The notes beneath the pieces are model-generated. The model was not told the origin of the DNA and did not search any database. It saw only the letters and a program-made list of their open reading frames with translations. Shown one piece after another: positions 32,543 through 42,200 of a stretch of DNA of 64,000 nt. The stretch comes from Natronomonas salsuginis. GTDB taxonomy: Archaea; Halobacteriota; Halobacteria; Halobacteriales; Haloarculaceae. How positions within the stretch are numbered: position 1 is the stretch's first letter; every line of letters begins with the position of its first letter. The translations under genes and the position numbers were made by a program. The stretch lies in NCBI RefSeq assembly GCF_005239135.1, contig NZ_QKNX01000001.1, positions 186,001-250,000 on the forward strand, in the 5' to 3' direction.

Positions 32543-33735
32543 GCGTTTGCCTCGATTCTTATGAGTTCGTTCAGCTTTGCAGTTCGCTCGCCGCCGACCG
32601 TTCCCGTCTTGATAAACGGGGCGTCGGTCGCCACAGCGAGGTGTGCGATGGTCGTGTCTTCGGTCTCGCCGCTGCGATGGGAGACGACCGGATCGTAGCC
32701 GTTTCGGACCGCCAACTCGATCGCATCGAAGGTGTCCGACAGCGTCCCGATCTGGTTCGGCTTGATGAGGATACTGTTGGCCGCGTTCGATTCGATCCCG
32801 CGCGCCAACCGCTCGGTGTTCGTCACGAACAGGTCGTCACCGCAAATAAGCGTCCGCGATCCGACTCGCTCGGTCAGTTCGGCGAACCCGTCGTAGTCGT
32901 CCTCATCGAGGGGGTCCTCCACGTAGACGAGCCCGTACTCGTCGACCAACTCGGCGATGTAGTCGACCTGCTCGTCGGGCGTCTTCGACTCGTCGCCGTA
33001 GTGGTAGGCGCCGTCCTCGTAGAGTTCGGCACCGGCCACGTCGAGGCCGAATCCGATCTCGAAGCCGACCTCGTCAGCGACCGACTCGACTGCTTCCCCC
33101 ATGATCTCGAACGCCGTTGCATCGTCGATCGACGGAGCCCACGCGCCCTCGTCGCCCTTCGCGGCCGAAACGCCGCGGTCGGCGAGGATGTCGCTCACTT
33201 CGCCGTGGACCTGCGCGTTCGCGAAGACGGCGTCAGCGACCGACGGCGCACCGACGGGAGCCGCGAGGAACTCCTGGATGTGGGTCGAGTCGGCGGCGTG
33301 TTCGCCGCCGCCGATGACGTTTCCGAGCGGGACCGGGAAGTCGCGGCCCCGGAACGCCCCGCCAAGATGCTGATACAGCGGCGCACCGAGCACGTCGGCC
33401 GCGGCCTTCGCGGCGGCCATCGAGATCGCGACCGCGCTGTTCGCGCCGATCTCCGAGAAGTCGTCGGTCCCGTCGGCCGCGCGAAGCGCGCTATCCACGC
33501 CGCGTTGGTCGCCGGCGTACACCTGTCCTTCGAGCCGCGGCACGGCGATCTCACGCGCCGTCGCGATCGATTCCACCGCCGGCCGCTCGATCGCCTCGTA
33601 CTCGCCGGTCGACGCTCCCGATGGTGCGGCGGCGCGTCCGAAGCCGCCGCTTTCGGTCCGAACTTCCGCCTCGACAGTCGGGTTGCCACGACTGTCGAGG
33701 ATCCGTCGCAGTCGCACCTCGGTGATGAGCGTCAT
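32539..33735 (-). CDS. eno: Enolase (398 aa)
   Basis: Interconverts 2-phosphoglycerate and phosphoenolpyruvate. The N-terminal [22 protein letters not shown], the GANSAVAIS segment, [10 protein letters not shown] (catalytic Lys) and [17 protein letters not shown] are all present. The frame is open far upstream, but the ATG at 33735 is the family start and overlaps the rpoK stop. Its place inside a ribosomal/RNA polymerase operon is conserved in archaea. Confidence 0.96.
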   Translation of the reverse strand: MTLITEVRLRRILDSRGNPTVEAEVRTESGGFGRAAAPSGASTGEYEAIERPAVESIATAREIAVPRLEGQVYAGDQRGVDSALRAADGTDDFSEIGANSAVAISMAAAKAAADVLGAPLYQHLGGAFRGRDFPVPLGNVIGGGEHAADSTHIQEFLAAPVGAPSVADAVFANAQVHGEVSDILADRGVSAAKGDEGAWAPSIDDATAFEIMGEAVESVADEVGFEIGFGLDVAGAELYEDGAYHYGDESKTPDEQVDYIAELVDEYGLVYVEDPLDEDDYDGFAELTERVGSRTLICGDDLFVTNTERLARGIESNAANSILIKPNQIGTLSDTFDAIELAVRNGYDPVVSHRSGETEDTTIAHLAVATDAPFIKTGTVGGERTAKLNELIRIEANA

Positions 33736-33905
33736 GTCTCGCCTCGGCGAACGGTAAACGGGAGCACGTCCGCGTCGTACTCCTCCGCGGCGACGAGGAT
33801 CGGCTCCGTCTGATTGGTCTCGATGAGTACCGGCGCGCCGTAGGACACCTGCAGGGCTCGCGCCCCGAGAATCCGTGCCTTCTCGTATCGGTTTGTTCCT
33901 CTCAT
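33732..33905 (-). CDS. rpoK: RNA polymerase subunit K (Rpb6 homologue, 57 aa)
   Basis: A small archaeal RNA polymerase subunit, reading [20 protein letters not shown] and then [29 protein letters not shown]. The motif [15 protein letters not shown] is diagnostic. It overlaps enolase (4 bp) and rpoN (4 bp: 33902-33905), so the four genes are tightly coupled. Confidence 0.95.
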   Translation of the reverse strand: MRGTNRYEKARILGARALQVSYGAPVLIETNQTEPILVAAEEYDADVLPFTVRRGET

Positions 33906-34096
33906 TGGTATGGGGAGACGATGTCGACGAGATCCTTGTGCGAGACGAGCATTCGACGACAGCAGGCCCTATCGACGCCGAGTTCGTCGAGAACTTCCGC
34001 TGGGTCCTCGTCTCCCTCGCGCGTGCGTTCTTTGAACTCCTTCCAGTGCTCGCCGACGACGTTACCACACGTGAAACACCGTACCGGTACCATCAT
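33902..34096 (-). CDS. rpoN: RNA polymerase subunit N (Rpb10 homologue, 64 aa)
   Basis: A zinc-bundle subunit: [11 protein letters not shown] (Cys7, Cys10) and [11 protein letters not shown] (adjacent Cys pair, about 45-46) give the atypical C-x2-C...CC site. [20 protein letters not shown] is the family signature. 64 residues is normal. Confidence 0.95.
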   Translation of the reverse strand: MMVPVRCFTCGNVVGEHWKEFKERTREGDEDPAEVLDELGVDRACCRRMLVSHKDLVDIVSPYQ

Positions 34097-34108
34097 GCGT
34101 GTATCACC

Positions 34109-34507
34109 TCAGCGGTAGGATTTCTGGTAGCGTGCCCGTGCGCCGGGGCCGCCCCACTTCTTCGATTCGGACTGGCGCACGTCGTTGACGAGCAACGACC
34201 GGTCGAAGGACATGAACGTGTCCCGGAGTTCGGGGTCGTTCGTGTACTCGACGAGACCGCGAGCGATCGCCGTTCGGGCGGCATCGGCCTGTCCGGCAAA
34301 GCCGCCGCCGGAGACGGTGACGTCGATGTCGATACTATCACGGAGTTCATCGTCCGCGATGCGGAACGGTTCGAGCATCTTCAGCCGCGCCTGCTCGGGT
34401 CCGACGAGCTCGACCGGTTCGGCGTTGATCCGAACGCGGCCCGTCCCCTCCGAAACCGTCGCACGGGCGACCGCCGTCTTCTTCTTTCCAGATGTGTTTG
34501 TTACCAT
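34109..34507 (-). CDS. rps9: Ribosomal protein uS9 (132 aa)
   Basis: 30S subunit protein whose C-terminal tail ([17 protein letters not shown]) reaches the P-site tRNA. Core [12 protein letters not shown] and [22 protein letters not shown]. It overlaps rpl13 by 7 bp. Confidence 0.96.
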   Translation of the reverse strand: MVTNTSGKKKTAVARATVSEGTGRVRINAEPVELVGPEQARLKMLEPFRIADDELRDSIDIDVTVSGGGFAGQADAARTAIARGLVEYTNDPELRDTFMSFDRSLLVNDVRQSESKKWGGPGARARYQKSYR

Positions 34508-34947
34508 GTGACGTTAGCACCCAGTTTCTCGCCGATCTCGCCGAGCGAGATGAATTTGATGTTCGACAGTCGGTCGAGGGACGTTCCGTCGAGGACGGTC
34601 GGTTCGATGTCCCCGTCATCGTAGGGGTTGCCAAGATAGATCCGAACGTTCTCGAAGGCCTCTCGCCCTCGCGTCGTCTTGTACGGCAGCATTCCGCGGA
34701 CGGCCCGCTTGAACAGCCGATCCGGCCGGCGGGGGTAGTGCGGTCCGCGGTCGGAACCGACCGCATCGCGTTTTCGGTACACCGACATGACGTCCTCCTC
34801 GCTGCCGGTGATGACTGCCCCCTCTGCGTTGATCACCGCGACTCGCTCGCCATCGAGCGCGAGCTCGGCAATCTGGGATGCGGTACGGCCGAGGATACAG
34901 TTGCGGGCGTCGATGACGACGTCCGCGTCGAATTCCGCGTAACTCAT
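34501..34947 (-). CDS. rpl13: Ribosomal protein uL13 (148 aa)
   Basis: 50S subunit protein. [36 protein letters not shown] (about 10-45) and [20 protein letters not shown] are diagnostic. Overlaps rpl18e by 4 bp and rps9 by 7 bp. Confidence 0.96.
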   Translation of the reverse strand: MSYAEFDADVVIDARNCILGRTASQIAELALDGERVAVINAEGAVITGSEEDVMSVYRKRDAVGSDRGPHYPRRPDRLFKRAVRGMLPYKTTRGREAFENVRIYLGNPYDDGDIEPTVLDGTSLDRLSNIKFISLGEIGEKLGANVTW

Positions 34948-35297
34948 CGGATCACCCGCACGTTGGAACCGTCGGGGTTGTTTTCGAGTGCCTGTTCGAG
35001 TTCGATTGCTTCGCCTACCTGTTCTATCTTCGTCTGGGCTGTCGACGAGAAGTCGACGGCTGCGATGGTGACCCCCTTTTGGAGTGCACCGGACCCGAGC
35101 ACCTTGCCGGGCACGATCACGGTTTCGTCTTCCTGTGCGTACCGCTCGATGCGGCCCAGGTTGACTTCCGCGTGCGTGCGCCGTGGCTTTTCGAGGCGCT
35201 CGGCGACATCGCTCCAGACCTCGCCACCGCCGTTGCGGGCGGTCGACTTCAGGTCGGCGATGAGGCTGGTTAGCCTCGGGTTCGTCTTGCTACTCAT
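34944..35297 (-). CDS. rpl18e: Ribosomal protein L18e (117 aa)
   Basis: Archaeal/eukaryotic 50S subunit protein, related to uL15. [14 protein letters not shown], then [40 protein letters not shown] are typical. First protein gene after tRNA-Leu in the operon. Confidence 0.95.
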   Translation of the reverse strand: MSSKTNPRLTSLIADLKSTARNGGGEVWSDVAERLEKPRRTHAEVNLGRIERYAQEDETVIVPGKVLGSGALQKGVTIAAVDFSSTAQTKIEQVGEAIELEQALENNPDGSNVRVIR

Positions 35298-35320
35298 CGT
35301 TATTGCTCCTGAGAAATGGA

Positions 35321-35405
35321 TGCAGGGAGCAGGATTTGAACCTGCGGACCTCTACAGGACAGCGCCCTGAACGCTGCGCCGTTGGCCTGACTTGGCTATC
35401 CCTGC
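35321..35405 (-). tRNA. tRNA-Leu (CAG)
   Basis: An 85-nt class II tRNA. Acceptor arm GCAGGGA/TCCCTGC with discriminator A, anticodon stem CAGCG/CGCTG with loop TTCAGGG (anticodon CAG), a long variable arm and a T-loop TTCAAAT. No CCA is encoded and no intron is seen. It lies 24 nt upstream of rpl18e and probably heads its transcript, an arrangement conserved in haloarchaea. A GCTTTAG box lies about 30 nt before its 5' end. Confidence 0.96.
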
Positions 35406-35540
35406 GTGCAGTGATGTGTTTTGCATCCCCACTAAAGCCCTTTTCGATCGTTTCGGTGGCCGAGCGCGCGGCTGTGCCGCCGTTCGGGTCCGAATCGATC
35501 GTCGTGTGTTTGGGGTGTGGGGATGTCATCGTACGCTGTG

Positions 35541-36284
35541 TTACAACCGGACCGCGTCTTCGAGTTCGTCCGCCCGGAGCCGAAGCGTCTCGACCGCTTT
35601 CAGGACGAGGTCGTCTACGGACATCGAGCCGTCGGTTTCGACGTCGAAGATGAACGCGTTCGGCACGCCCTCGACGGTGACCTCCTTGCCGGGGTATCGC
35701 TGACTGAGATCGTTGTCGAAGGCCTCCGCCTCGACGAGTTCGCCGTCCTCCTCGATGACGCCCCGGATGATCTCGGCCTTGTCGTCCTCGAAGTCGCCCT
35801 TCTCGCCGTGGACGTCGATCCGTTGGAGGTGCCGGTAGCCGACGGCCACACCACCTTGGTGTTTGGCGTGATCTTTCCCGTAGCCGAGCTGTGCGTCGGC
35901 TTCGAGTTCGAGTCGCTGTCCCTCCTTGAGATCGATGATCGGGACGTTCTCGTCGGCCGGCTGTACCTGCTCGTCGCTGGAGACGAGGTCGCCGGAGTAC
36001 GCCGTCGCCGGCCCCTCGACGTCGATCGCCAGTGTGACGAGGTCGTCGGGTCGGTAGTCGTCCGGCGTCGTCAGCGGCACCAGACCGAGTCGAAGCGCGA
36101 TCTGCTCGTCGAACATCACCGATGAGTTCTCGATGACCCGGACGGAATCGATCGAGAGCGTGGGCACGTCCGCGATCATCGCTCGGCGAATGCCGTTGGC
36201 GAACGCGGGTGTCACGCCCCGAACGAGGAACTTCGCGCTCCGTTCGTTGCGCTCTATGAACGTTACCTCATACTGGTCAGTCAT
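35541..36284 (-). CDS. rpoD: RNA polymerase subunit D (Rpb3 homologue, 247 aa)
   Basis: Assembly subunit of the archaeal RNA polymerase. [29 protein letters not shown] (alpha-motif, about 18-46) and LRLGLVPL are diagnostic. Some archaeal RpoD carry a ferredoxin-like iron-sulfur domain; this one has no Cys, so it belongs to the cluster-free group. Last gene of rps13-rps4-rps11-rpoD. Confidence 0.96.
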   Translation of the reverse strand: MTDQYEVTFIERNERSAKFLVRGVTPAFANGIRRAMIADVPTLSIDSVRVIENSSVMFDEQIALRLGLVPLTTPDDYRPDDLVTLAIDVEGPATAYSGDLVSSDEQVQPADENVPIIDLKEGQRLELEADAQLGYGKDHAKHQGGVAVGYRHLQRIDVHGEKGDFEDDKAEIIRGVIEEDGELVEAEAFDNDLSQRYPGKEVTVEGVPNAFIFDVETDGSMSVDDLVLKAVETLRLRADELEDAVRL

Positions 36285-36285
36285 G

Positions 36286-36669
36286 TTAGAACCCGGCGTT
36301 TTTCGGGGCCCGTGTACCGTCGTGCGGGGTCGGTGTCACGTCCTCGATACGGCCGATCTCGAGGCCGGCGCGAGCCAGCGCTCGGATCGTCGCCTGCGCG
36401 CCCGGTCCGGGGTTCTTCTGCAGGTTCCCGCCGGGACCGCGGACACGGACGTGGACGCCGTCGATACCGGCGTCTTGGACTTCGCCGGCGACGACCTCCG
36501 CCATCTGCATCGCCGCGTACGGCGACGCTTCGTCTCGGTTCTGTTTCACGACGGTGCCGCCGGACGATTTGACGATCGTCTCGGCGCCGGTCAGGTCTGT
36601 TACGGTGATGATCGTGTTGTTGAACGAGGCATAGACGTGTGCGATGCCCCAGGTGGTTTCGTCTGCCAT
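36286..36669 (-). CDS. rps11: Ribosomal protein uS11 (127 aa)
   Basis: 30S platform protein. [24 protein letters not shown], then the C-terminal [32 protein letters not shown] and [11 protein letters not shown] are diagnostic. Separated from rpoD by 1 nt. Confidence 0.96.
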   Translation of the reverse strand: MADETTWGIAHVYASFNNTIITVTDLTGAETIVKSSGGTVVKQNRDEASPYAAMQMAEVVAGEVQDAGIDGVHVRVRGPGGNLQKNPGPGAQATIRALARAGLEIGRIEDVTPTPHDGTRAPKNAGF

Positions 36670-36671
36670 TG

Positions 36672-37196
36672 TTATTGTCCCTCCGCGCGTTCGGGGTGGA
36701 GATCGTCGGCGAGCGGGCTCGTCTCGTCGAACTCGATGAGGTCCTCCTCGGCGACCTCGATCTTGTACGACGGTGCGCCCACGCGAGCGCCGTCGACGGT
36801 GATGTGTCCGTGGACGATGAACTGCCGCGCCTGCTTTGGCGTGTTGCCGAGACCGTTCCGATACGCGACCGTCTGCAGTCGCCGTTCGAGAATGTCCGTC
36901 TCGTCGAGCGAGAGGACATCGTCGAGGCTGTCGCCATCGTCGAGGACGCCGATACGCTTCAGCCGCGAGAGGAACTCCTGTCCCGCGTCCTCGGCGGCCT
37001 CGGTGTCACCCTGCGCCTCACCGATGAGGCGTCGAGCCTCGCGACGGTAATCGCGCAGTTCCGACTGCGCTCGCCACAGTTCCTCTTTGTTGGCGAGTCC
37101 GTACCGAGAGAGGAGATCGCCCTCCTCGGCGATTCGCTCGCCCTGGAACGGGTGGTTCGGCGTCTCGTAGAACTTGGTGTTCTTTCCGAGCGCCAT
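36672..37196 (-). CDS. rps4: Ribosomal protein uS4 (174 aa)
   Basis: 30S assembly protein with an S4 RNA-binding domain ([37 protein letters not shown], about 107-143). Start [19 protein letters not shown] is typical for archaea. Shares one base with rps13. Confidence 0.96.
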   Translation of the reverse strand: MALGKNTKFYETPNHPFQGERIAEEGDLLSRYGLANKEELWRAQSELRDYRREARRLIGEAQGDTEAAEDAGQEFLSRLKRIGVLDDGDSLDDVLSLDETDILERRLQTVAYRNGLGNTPKQARQFIVHGHITVDGARVGAPSYKIEVAEEDLIEFDETSPLADDLHPERAEGQ

Positions 37197-37705
37197 TATT
37201 CGTCCTCGGCCTCCTCGGCCTGCTCTTCTTTGATCGCCTCGATGTTGACGCCGATCGTCCCTTCAGTTCGACCGGTGGATTTGGTTCGCTGTCCGCGGAC
37301 CTTCTGGCCGCGCTGGTGACGAACACCCTTGTAGGAGTCGATCATCTGCATGCGGTTGATGTCCTGTCGGCGGCTCATCTGGAGATCGTTGCCAGTTTCG
37401 TGGGTGGTCTCACCCGTGAAGAAGTCCCGCTGGTGGTTCGTGAGCCACTCGGGGACTTCGTCGGCGTATCCCTCGACGAGATCGACGATATCGTCGATCT
37501 TCTCCTCGTCGAGCGCGCCGAGTACGTCGCGGCGATCGACGTCTGCCTTGTTTGCGATGATGCGAGCGACGCGTCGACCGATACCGTTCATGTCGGTCAA
37601 TGCCCGCTCGACGCTTTTCGTCCCGTCGAGATCGGTCCGGCCGATTCGGACGAAGTACTGGATGTCTTCGCCGTCGTCGTCCGCGTTGGGTTCTTCGGTG
37701 CTCAT
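37196..37705 (-). CDS. rps13: Ribosomal protein uS13 (169 aa)
   Basis: 30S head protein. [34 protein letters not shown] (about 18-50) and [22 protein letters not shown] are diagnostic. The frame runs open upstream through the tRNA-Ser gene, but the ATG at 37705 gives the family N-terminus with its short acidic lead. First protein gene of its operon. Confidence 0.96.
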   Translation of the reverse strand: MSTEEPNADDDGEDIQYFVRIGRTDLDGTKSVERALTDMNGIGRRVARIIANKADVDRRDVLGALDEEKIDDIVDLVEGYADEVPEWLTNHQRDFFTGETTHETGNDLQMSRRQDINRMQMIDSYKGVRHQRGQKVRGQRTKSTGRTEGTIGVNIEAIKEEQAEEAEDE

Positions 37706-37720
37706 GTGTGGTTGGGTTAG

Positions 37721-37804
37721 CGTCGTGGCGGGGATTTGAACCCCGGAGGCTTGCGCCACAGAGTTAGCAACCCTGCGCCTTGGGCCAGGCTTGGCTACCA
37801 CGAC
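37721..37804 (-). tRNA. tRNA-Ser (GCT)
   Basis: An 84-nt class II tRNA. Acceptor GTCGTGG/CCACGAC with discriminator G, anticodon loop TTGCTAA (anticodon GCT), a long variable arm and the T-arm CGGGGTTCAAATCCCCG. No encoded CCA, no intron. It lies 15 nt upstream of rps13. A TATA-like AGTTTAAG is found on the minus strand near 37886-37893. Confidence 0.96.
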
Positions 37805-37954
37805 TCGCGTTCGCGTATCCTCGCCCTTCCGGACTCGGGGCCGGCGCCCCTACATCTATTGCAACCGTCGATACCCGACCCCGGTACTTAAACTGTACGA
37901 AAGTCCCGCACCCGTGTCACCCGGCCACGTAGCCACGATACTCGTTCAGCGGTA

Positions 37955-38194
37955 TCATCCGTCCCGATCGGGTAACCCACCGCGCGCCTTGATCTCGAGG
38001 ATGTTCCGCACGTTTCGGTGAATCTCCTCGGGGGTCGCTTCCTCACCGGGATCGTACAGGTCAGAGACCCGATAGAGGATCATCGCGAGCTGTTCGCGCT
38101 CCGAGTTTTCCCCGCGGACGTCCTCGGCGACCGACCGAACCAGGGCGGCGGTTTCGGGATCCGGCTCGATCTCGGCGTCCGCCTCACCCGTCAT
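37955..38194 (-). CDS. Conserved haloarchaeal hypothetical protein (79 aa)
   Basis: An acidic helical protein (ETAALVRSVAEDVRGENSEREQLAMILYRVSDLYDPGEEATPEEIHRN begins it; shown in part). No Cys and no membrane segment. It overlaps the end of the Mrp/ApbC gene by 4 bp (ATGA) and is therefore coupled to it. That suggests a link to iron-sulfur protein assembly, but this is only context. Confidence 0.7.
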   Translation of the reverse strand: MTGEADAEIEPDPETAALVRSVAEDVRGENSEREQLAMILYRVSDLYDPGEEATPEEIHRNVRNILEIKARGGLPDRDG

Positions 38195-39237
38195 CGGCCG
38201 GCGTCAGACGCCATGCGACGCTTGACGATTCCCTGCATGTCGGTCGTCGTCTCCGCGAACTCGCGGAAGGAGTCGGCGGTGCCACCGTCGTCTTCGAGGA
38301 CGATCGGGCGACCGGTGTCGCCGCCCTCCCGAACCGCCGGATCGAGCGGGAGTCGGCCCAAGAACGGCATGTCGACCTCCTCGGCGAACGCCTCCCCGCC
38401 GCCGCTACCGAAGATGTCGTGCTCGCCGCCGCAGTCCGGACAGACAAACCCAGACATGTTCTCGACGATGCCCAACACGGGCGTCTCGTGCTCGCCGAAC
38501 ATCTGGAGGCCCTTCCGGGCGTCGTCCAGCGCGACCTCCTGCGGCGTCGTGACGATGACCGCACCGGAGACAGGAACGGACTGCAGGAGCGTCAACTGCG
38601 TGTCACCGGTCCCCGGCGGGAGATCGACGACCATGTAGTCGAGCGCTCCCCACTCGACGTCCTCCCACAGCTGTGTCAACACCTTGTGAACCATCGGTCC
38701 CCGCCAGATGACCGGGTCGTCCTCACCGAGGAGGAAGTCCATGCTCATGAGCTTCATGCCGTGTTTCTCCGGCGGGATGATCGTCTCCTCTTTCGTCGCC
38801 TTCGGTCGGCCGCCGGCTTCGACCATCCGGGGGACGTTCGGCCCGTACACGTCCGCGTCGAACAGACCGACGCGAGCGCCCATCGCCGAGAGGCCGGCCG
38901 CGAGGTTCACCGCGACGGTCGATTTCCCCACGCCGCCCTTGCCGGACGCCACCGCGATGATGTTCTCGACGTCGGGGAGGATCTGTTCGTCGGACGCGAG
39001 TCCGGTGTCGACGCTCGCCGAGAGTTCGATCTCAAGTCCCGTCTCCGAGAGCGCGTCCCGAACGCTCCCGGCGAGAGCCGTCTCAGCGGGTGAGTACGGC
39101 GCGCCGAGCGCCAGGTCGATGGTGACCGTCCCGTCGTCGATGCGTACGTCATTGATCAAGCCGAGCGACACGATATCGTCGCCAAGCGCGGGATCCTCGA
39201 TCCCCGACAGTCGGTCGAGAATCTCCTGTTCGTCCAT
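38191..39237 (-). CDS. apbC: Mrp/ApbC/NBP35 family iron-sulfur cluster carrier (348 aa)
   Basis: P-loop ATPase that carries and transfers Fe-S clusters. An N-terminal MIP18/DUF59 domain (about 1-85, GIEDPALGDDIVSLGLINDV) is fused to the ParA-like domain with the deviant Walker A GKGGVGKS (about 97-104). The cluster-binding CPDCGG (about 263-268) is present. Full length. First gene of a two-gene unit with the 79-aa protein. Confidence 0.94.
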   Translation of the reverse strand: MDEQEILDRLSGIEDPALGDDIVSLGLINDVRIDDGTVTIDLALGAPYSPAETALAGSVRDALSETGLEIELSASVDTGLASDEQILPDVENIIAVASGKGGVGKSTVAVNLAAGLSAMGARVGLFDADVYGPNVPRMVEAGGRPKATKEETIIPPEKHGMKLMSMDFLLGEDDPVIWRGPMVHKVLTQLWEDVEWGALDYMVVDLPPGTGDTQLTLLQSVPVSGAVIVTTPQEVALDDARKGLQMFGEHETPVLGIVENMSGFVCPDCGGEHDIFGSGGGEAFAEEVDMPFLGRLPLDPAVREGGDTGRPIVLEDDGGTADSFREFAETTTDMQGIVKRRMASDAGR

Positions 39238-39352
39238 AGGTTGGGTAGGGTCGCAACCGCCGATAAGGATTGTGACCCTCCACGGCCGATTCGGGGCCGA
39301 CCCGGGTGTGCGTAACCAAAAACAGTTGCAGAAATCCGGTTTACGTCGTCGA

Positions 39353-39359
39353 TTTTAAG
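39353..39359 (+). promoter_or_regulatory. TATA box of moaA
   Basis: TTTTAAG about 24-30 nt upstream of the moaA ATG, the spacing of a leaderless transcript. Confidence 0.55.
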
Positions 39360-39382
39360 CACCTCCACCCGAACCCCCGAAT

Positions 39383-40372
39383 ATGCTCGAAGACGGGTTC
39401 GGTCGCGAGGTCTCCGGCGTCAGGATCTCGCTCACCGACCGGTGTAATTTCGATTGCGTCTACTGCCACAACGAAGGGCTGGGTGACACGCGTGGGCCGA
39501 TGGAACCGGCCGACGGTGAGATGTCGACAGAGGATGTCGTCCGCTTTCTGGAGGTCGCCGCCGAGTTCGGCGTCGAGAAGGCGAAGTTCACCGGCGGGGA
39601 ACCGATGCTCCGTGACGATCTCGAGGAGATCGTGCGACGAACCCCCGACGGGATCGAAACGTCGCTGACGACGAACGGGACCTTCCTCCCCGAGCGCGCC
39701 GAGGCGCTCGTCGACGCAGGGCTCGAACGCGTCAACGTCTCTCAGGACGCGCTCTCGCCGAAGGCGTTCCGCGAGGTCACGAAGAGCGCCGCCTACGACG
39801 ACGTGCTCGCCGGCATCGACGCCGCGCTCGAGGCCGGGCTGACGCCGGTGAAACTCAACATGGTCGTCTTCGAACAGACCGCGGGATACGTCCCCGAGAT
39901 GGTCGATCACGTCGCCGAAAACGAGGGGCTCCAGCTCCAACTCATCGAGTACATGCCCGAACTCGCCGGTCGTCCGGAGTGGGCGATCGAGATCGACCGC
40001 GTCCACGAGTGGCTCGAAGAGCAGGCGGATCGAATCGAGCGCCGCGAGATGCACGGTCGACGCCGGTACTACGTCGGCGAGGACGATCCGGCGCTGCCGG
40101 GCGGCATGGTCGAGATCGTCGACCCCGTCGGGAATCCCGATTTCTGCGCCAACTGCCACCGCGTCCGCGTCACGCACGAGGGGTATCTCAAGGGCTGTCT
40201 CAACCGTAACGACGACCTCAAGAGCATGGGGGAGATGACGAGAGCGGAGATCCGCGAGGCGTTCGAAGCGACCGTCGACGAGCGCGTCCCGTACTACGGC
40301 GAGTACATGGTCCGCGACGAGGACGGCGAATGGACGTTCAACGAGAAGTACCTCGACGCGGTCGAGGTCTGA
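39383..40372 (+). CDS. moaA: GTP 3',8-cyclase MoaA, molybdenum cofactor synthesis (329 aa)
   Basis: Radical SAM enzyme for the first step of molybdopterin synthesis. The N-terminal cluster motif is CNFDCVYC (C-x3-C-x2-C, about 23-30). The C-terminal cluster ligands lie in [22 protein letters not shown] (about 255-275; shown to be C-x2-C...C). The protein ends EKYLDAVEV and lacks the C-terminal Gly-Gly that is important in bacterial MoaA. The cofactor would serve the molybdenum/tungsten enzymes implied by tupABC. Confidence 0.93.
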   Translation: MLEDGFGREVSGVRISLTDRCNFDCVYCHNEGLGDTRGPMEPADGEMSTEDVVRFLEVAAEFGVEKAKFTGGEPMLRDDLEEIVRRTPDGIETSLTTNGTFLPERAEALVDAGLERVNVSQDALSPKAFREVTKSAAYDDVLAGIDAALEAGLTPVKLNMVVFEQTAGYVPEMVDHVAENEGLQLQLIEYMPELAGRPEWAIEIDRVHEWLEEQADRIERREMHGRRRYYVGEDDPALPGGMVEIVDPVGNPDFCANCHRVRVTHEGYLKGCLNRNDDLKSMGEMTRAEIREAFEATVDERVPYYGEYMVRDEDGEWTFNEKYLDAVEV

Positions 40373-40388
40373 CTGGCGGTCGAACGCA

Positions 40389-41255
40389 TCACTCGTAGGT
40401 CAGAGTGTAGCCGCCGTCCCAGAGTAGATCGCCGCCGTTGAGGTGTTTGCCGTGTCTCGAAAAGCCGAACACGAAGAGGTTCGCGACCTCGACGGGCGTC
40501 ATCAGCTCTGTGGTTCTGGCCTGTCCGAGCATCACGTTCTCGACGACCTCTCGCTCCGTGATCCCGCGCTCTCGGGCCGTGTCCTCGATCTGGTTGGCCA
40601 TCAGGGGAGTCAGCACGTAGCCGGCGCTGACGGAAAAGCTCCGGAGGGTTCCCTCACCCTCGGCCGCGATCGCACGCGTCAATCCGTTCAAGCCGTGTTT
40701 CGCGGTGATGTAGGCCGCCTTATCTTTCGTCGCGTATCGGCCGTGAATCGACGACATATTCGCGATCGCGCCGACGCCGTCGTCGGTCCCGCGGATGTGC
40801 GGCATGGCGAACTTCGCGGTGATAAACGGCGCTCGGAGCATCACGTCCAGCAGGCGATCGTACTGTTCGGCTGGAAAATCGGGGATGGAGGCGATGTGTT
40901 GCATCCCAGCGATGTTGGCGACGTATCGGAGATCGCCGGCGTCGGCCGCGGTGTCGACCATCGCCTGCACCTCGACGTCGTCAGTGAGGTCCGTCGTGAT
41001 CGGCTGCAGGTCCCCTTTGACCCCCAGTTCCGACGCGCGGTTGACCGTCTCGTCGAGCCCAGCGTCGTCGATATCCGCCCCGACGACCGTGAGCCCGTTC
41101 GTGGCGAGCGCGAGCGCCGTTGCCCGCCCGATCCCCGATGCTGCGCCGGTGACGATGGCTACGGTTTCGGTGTGAAACCGGGAGTCGTTCGGACGCAACA
41201 CGTCGTCGATCGTCAACTCCGGTGCGGTCAGTTCGGGCTCGGCGTCGGCGCTCAT
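40389..41255 (-). CDS. Short-chain dehydrogenase/reductase (288 aa)
   Basis: Classical SDR. Cofactor motif TGAASGIG (about 36-43), ADIDD suggesting NAD preference, NIAGMQ in place of NNAG, catalytic Ser in NMSSIHG and Tyr-x3-Lys in YITAK. Similar to 3-hydroxybutyrate dehydrogenases. An N-terminal extension of about 28 residues is present. Substrate not determined. Convergent with moaA. Confidence 0.85.
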   Translation of the reverse strand: MSADAEPELTAPELTIDDVLRPNDSRFHTETVAIVTGAASGIGRATALALATNGLTVVGADIDDAGLDETVNRASELGVKGDLQPITTDLTDDVEVQAMVDTAADAGDLRYVANIAGMQHIASIPDFPAEQYDRLLDVMLRAPFITAKFAMPHIRGTDDGVGAIANMSSIHGRYATKDKAAYITAKHGLNGLTRAIAAEGEGTLRSFSVSAGYVLTPLMANQIEDTARERGITEREVVENVMLGQARTTELMTPVEVANLFVFGFSRHGKHLNGGDLLWDGGYTLTYE

Positions 41256-41303
41256 ACGTGGTGTGTATGCCCCCGGGGATACAAAACCTTACAACAGTCC
41301 GCC

Positions 41304-41759
41304 TCAGTCGTCGGCTACTGCCGGTGATCCGAGATCCGCCAGCGCCCACGTCACGATTCTCGCTTCGACGAGATCGCGTTCTTCGACGAGCGGATCGCCG
41401 GCGTGGTGTCGTTCGAGGACGTCCTCGGCATCTCTAACGGCGTCCCGTTCGATCGGTCGTTGGTCCGGTTCCGATCGGTTCGCGTTCACGAACGCCTCGA
41501 AATCCTCGCGAAGCACGAACGACGCCCTCCCGGCGTTGCATCGAGGCAGCGGACTCATCCCCGTTTCGAGGACGAGATCCCGGACGGTTTCCCAGTCGTC
41601 CCGACAGAAGTACAGCGACACCGACCCCTCGATGTCGCGCCAGGCGATCGGGTCGGCGTGTTTCAGCAGTTGGATCGTCCGCGGGGGGATCTCGATCCAG
41701 TGGGCCGTCTCGGGGTGCCCACAGAGACAGCACGGCTTCTCCGTCCGCCCGGTGTACAT
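41304..41759 (-). CDS. Haloarchaeal zinc-binding hypothetical protein (151 aa)
   Basis: The N-terminus has CCLCGHPETAHW (about 10-21), followed by LYFCRDDWE and LPRCNAG, so Cys/His residues could bind one zinc. The rest is acidic and helical. I recognise the general type in haloarchaea but not a function. Divergent from the HxlR-type regulator. Confidence 0.65.
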   Translation of the reverse strand: MYTGRTEKPCCLCGHPETAHWIEIPPRTIQLLKHADPIAWRDIEGSVSLYFCRDDWETVRDLVLETGMSPLPRCNAGRASFVLREDFEAFVNANRSEPDQRPIERDAVRDAEDVLERHHAGDPLVEERDLVEARIVTWALADLGSPAVADD

Positions 41760-41829
41760 GGTTCACTGTAGGGGGATCGGACGCTTGGATGTATCGTCCT
41801 CGGCAGTTTCGACGCTGACGACGGGATGG

Positions 41830-41836
41830 TTATTTA
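41830..41836 (+). promoter_or_regulatory. TATA box of the HxlR-type regulator
   Basis: TTATTTA about 24-30 nt before the ATG at 41861, the leaderless spacing. Confidence 0.55.
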
Positions 41837-41860
41837 CCGGCGGACGACCTACCGAATCCC

Positions 41861-42187
41861 ATGTCGAACGCCCAACAACAGGTCGAAGCAGCCTGCCCGG
41901 TCGTCGAGTCGATGGAACAGATCGGCTCGAAGTGGCGGCTGCTCGTCCTCCACGACCTTCAGGACGGTGAAAAGCGGTTCAACGAGATCAAACGGTCGAC
42001 GAACGCCAACTCGCGGACGCTCTCGCGCGTGCTCGACGATCTCGGAGAAACCGGATTCGTCGAACGCCGCCTGGAGGAGGACGCTCCCGTCGCGACGTAC
42101 TACTCGCTCACTCCGAAGGGGCGGTCGCTCTGTCCGGTGTTCGACGAGATTGAGGCGTGGGCCGACAGCTGGCTCGACGGATTGTGA
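41861..42187 (+). CDS. HxlR family winged-helix transcriptional regulator (108 aa)
   Basis: MarR/HxlR-type regulator. CPVVESMEQIGSKWRLLVLHDLQDGEKRFNEIKRS (about 11-45) is the HxlR signature with its early Cys, followed by RTLSRVLDDLGETGFVERR and the wing YSLTPKGRSL. Single-domain, normal length. The Cys could sense oxidants or electrophiles. Targets are not visible; the nearby DoxX gene is one candidate. Confidence 0.88.
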   Translation: MSNAQQQVEAACPVVESMEQIGSKWRLLVLHDLQDGEKRFNEIKRSTNANSRTLSRVLDDLGETGFVERRLEEDAPVATYYSLTPKGRSLCPVFDEIEAWADSWLDGL

Positions 42188-42200
42188 GCGGAAAGACGTC

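Noticed and set aside
32641-33813. Plus-strand open frame opposite enolase and rpoK
   Set aside because: Enolase and rpoK are unambiguous on the minus strand; this frame has no recognisable domain.
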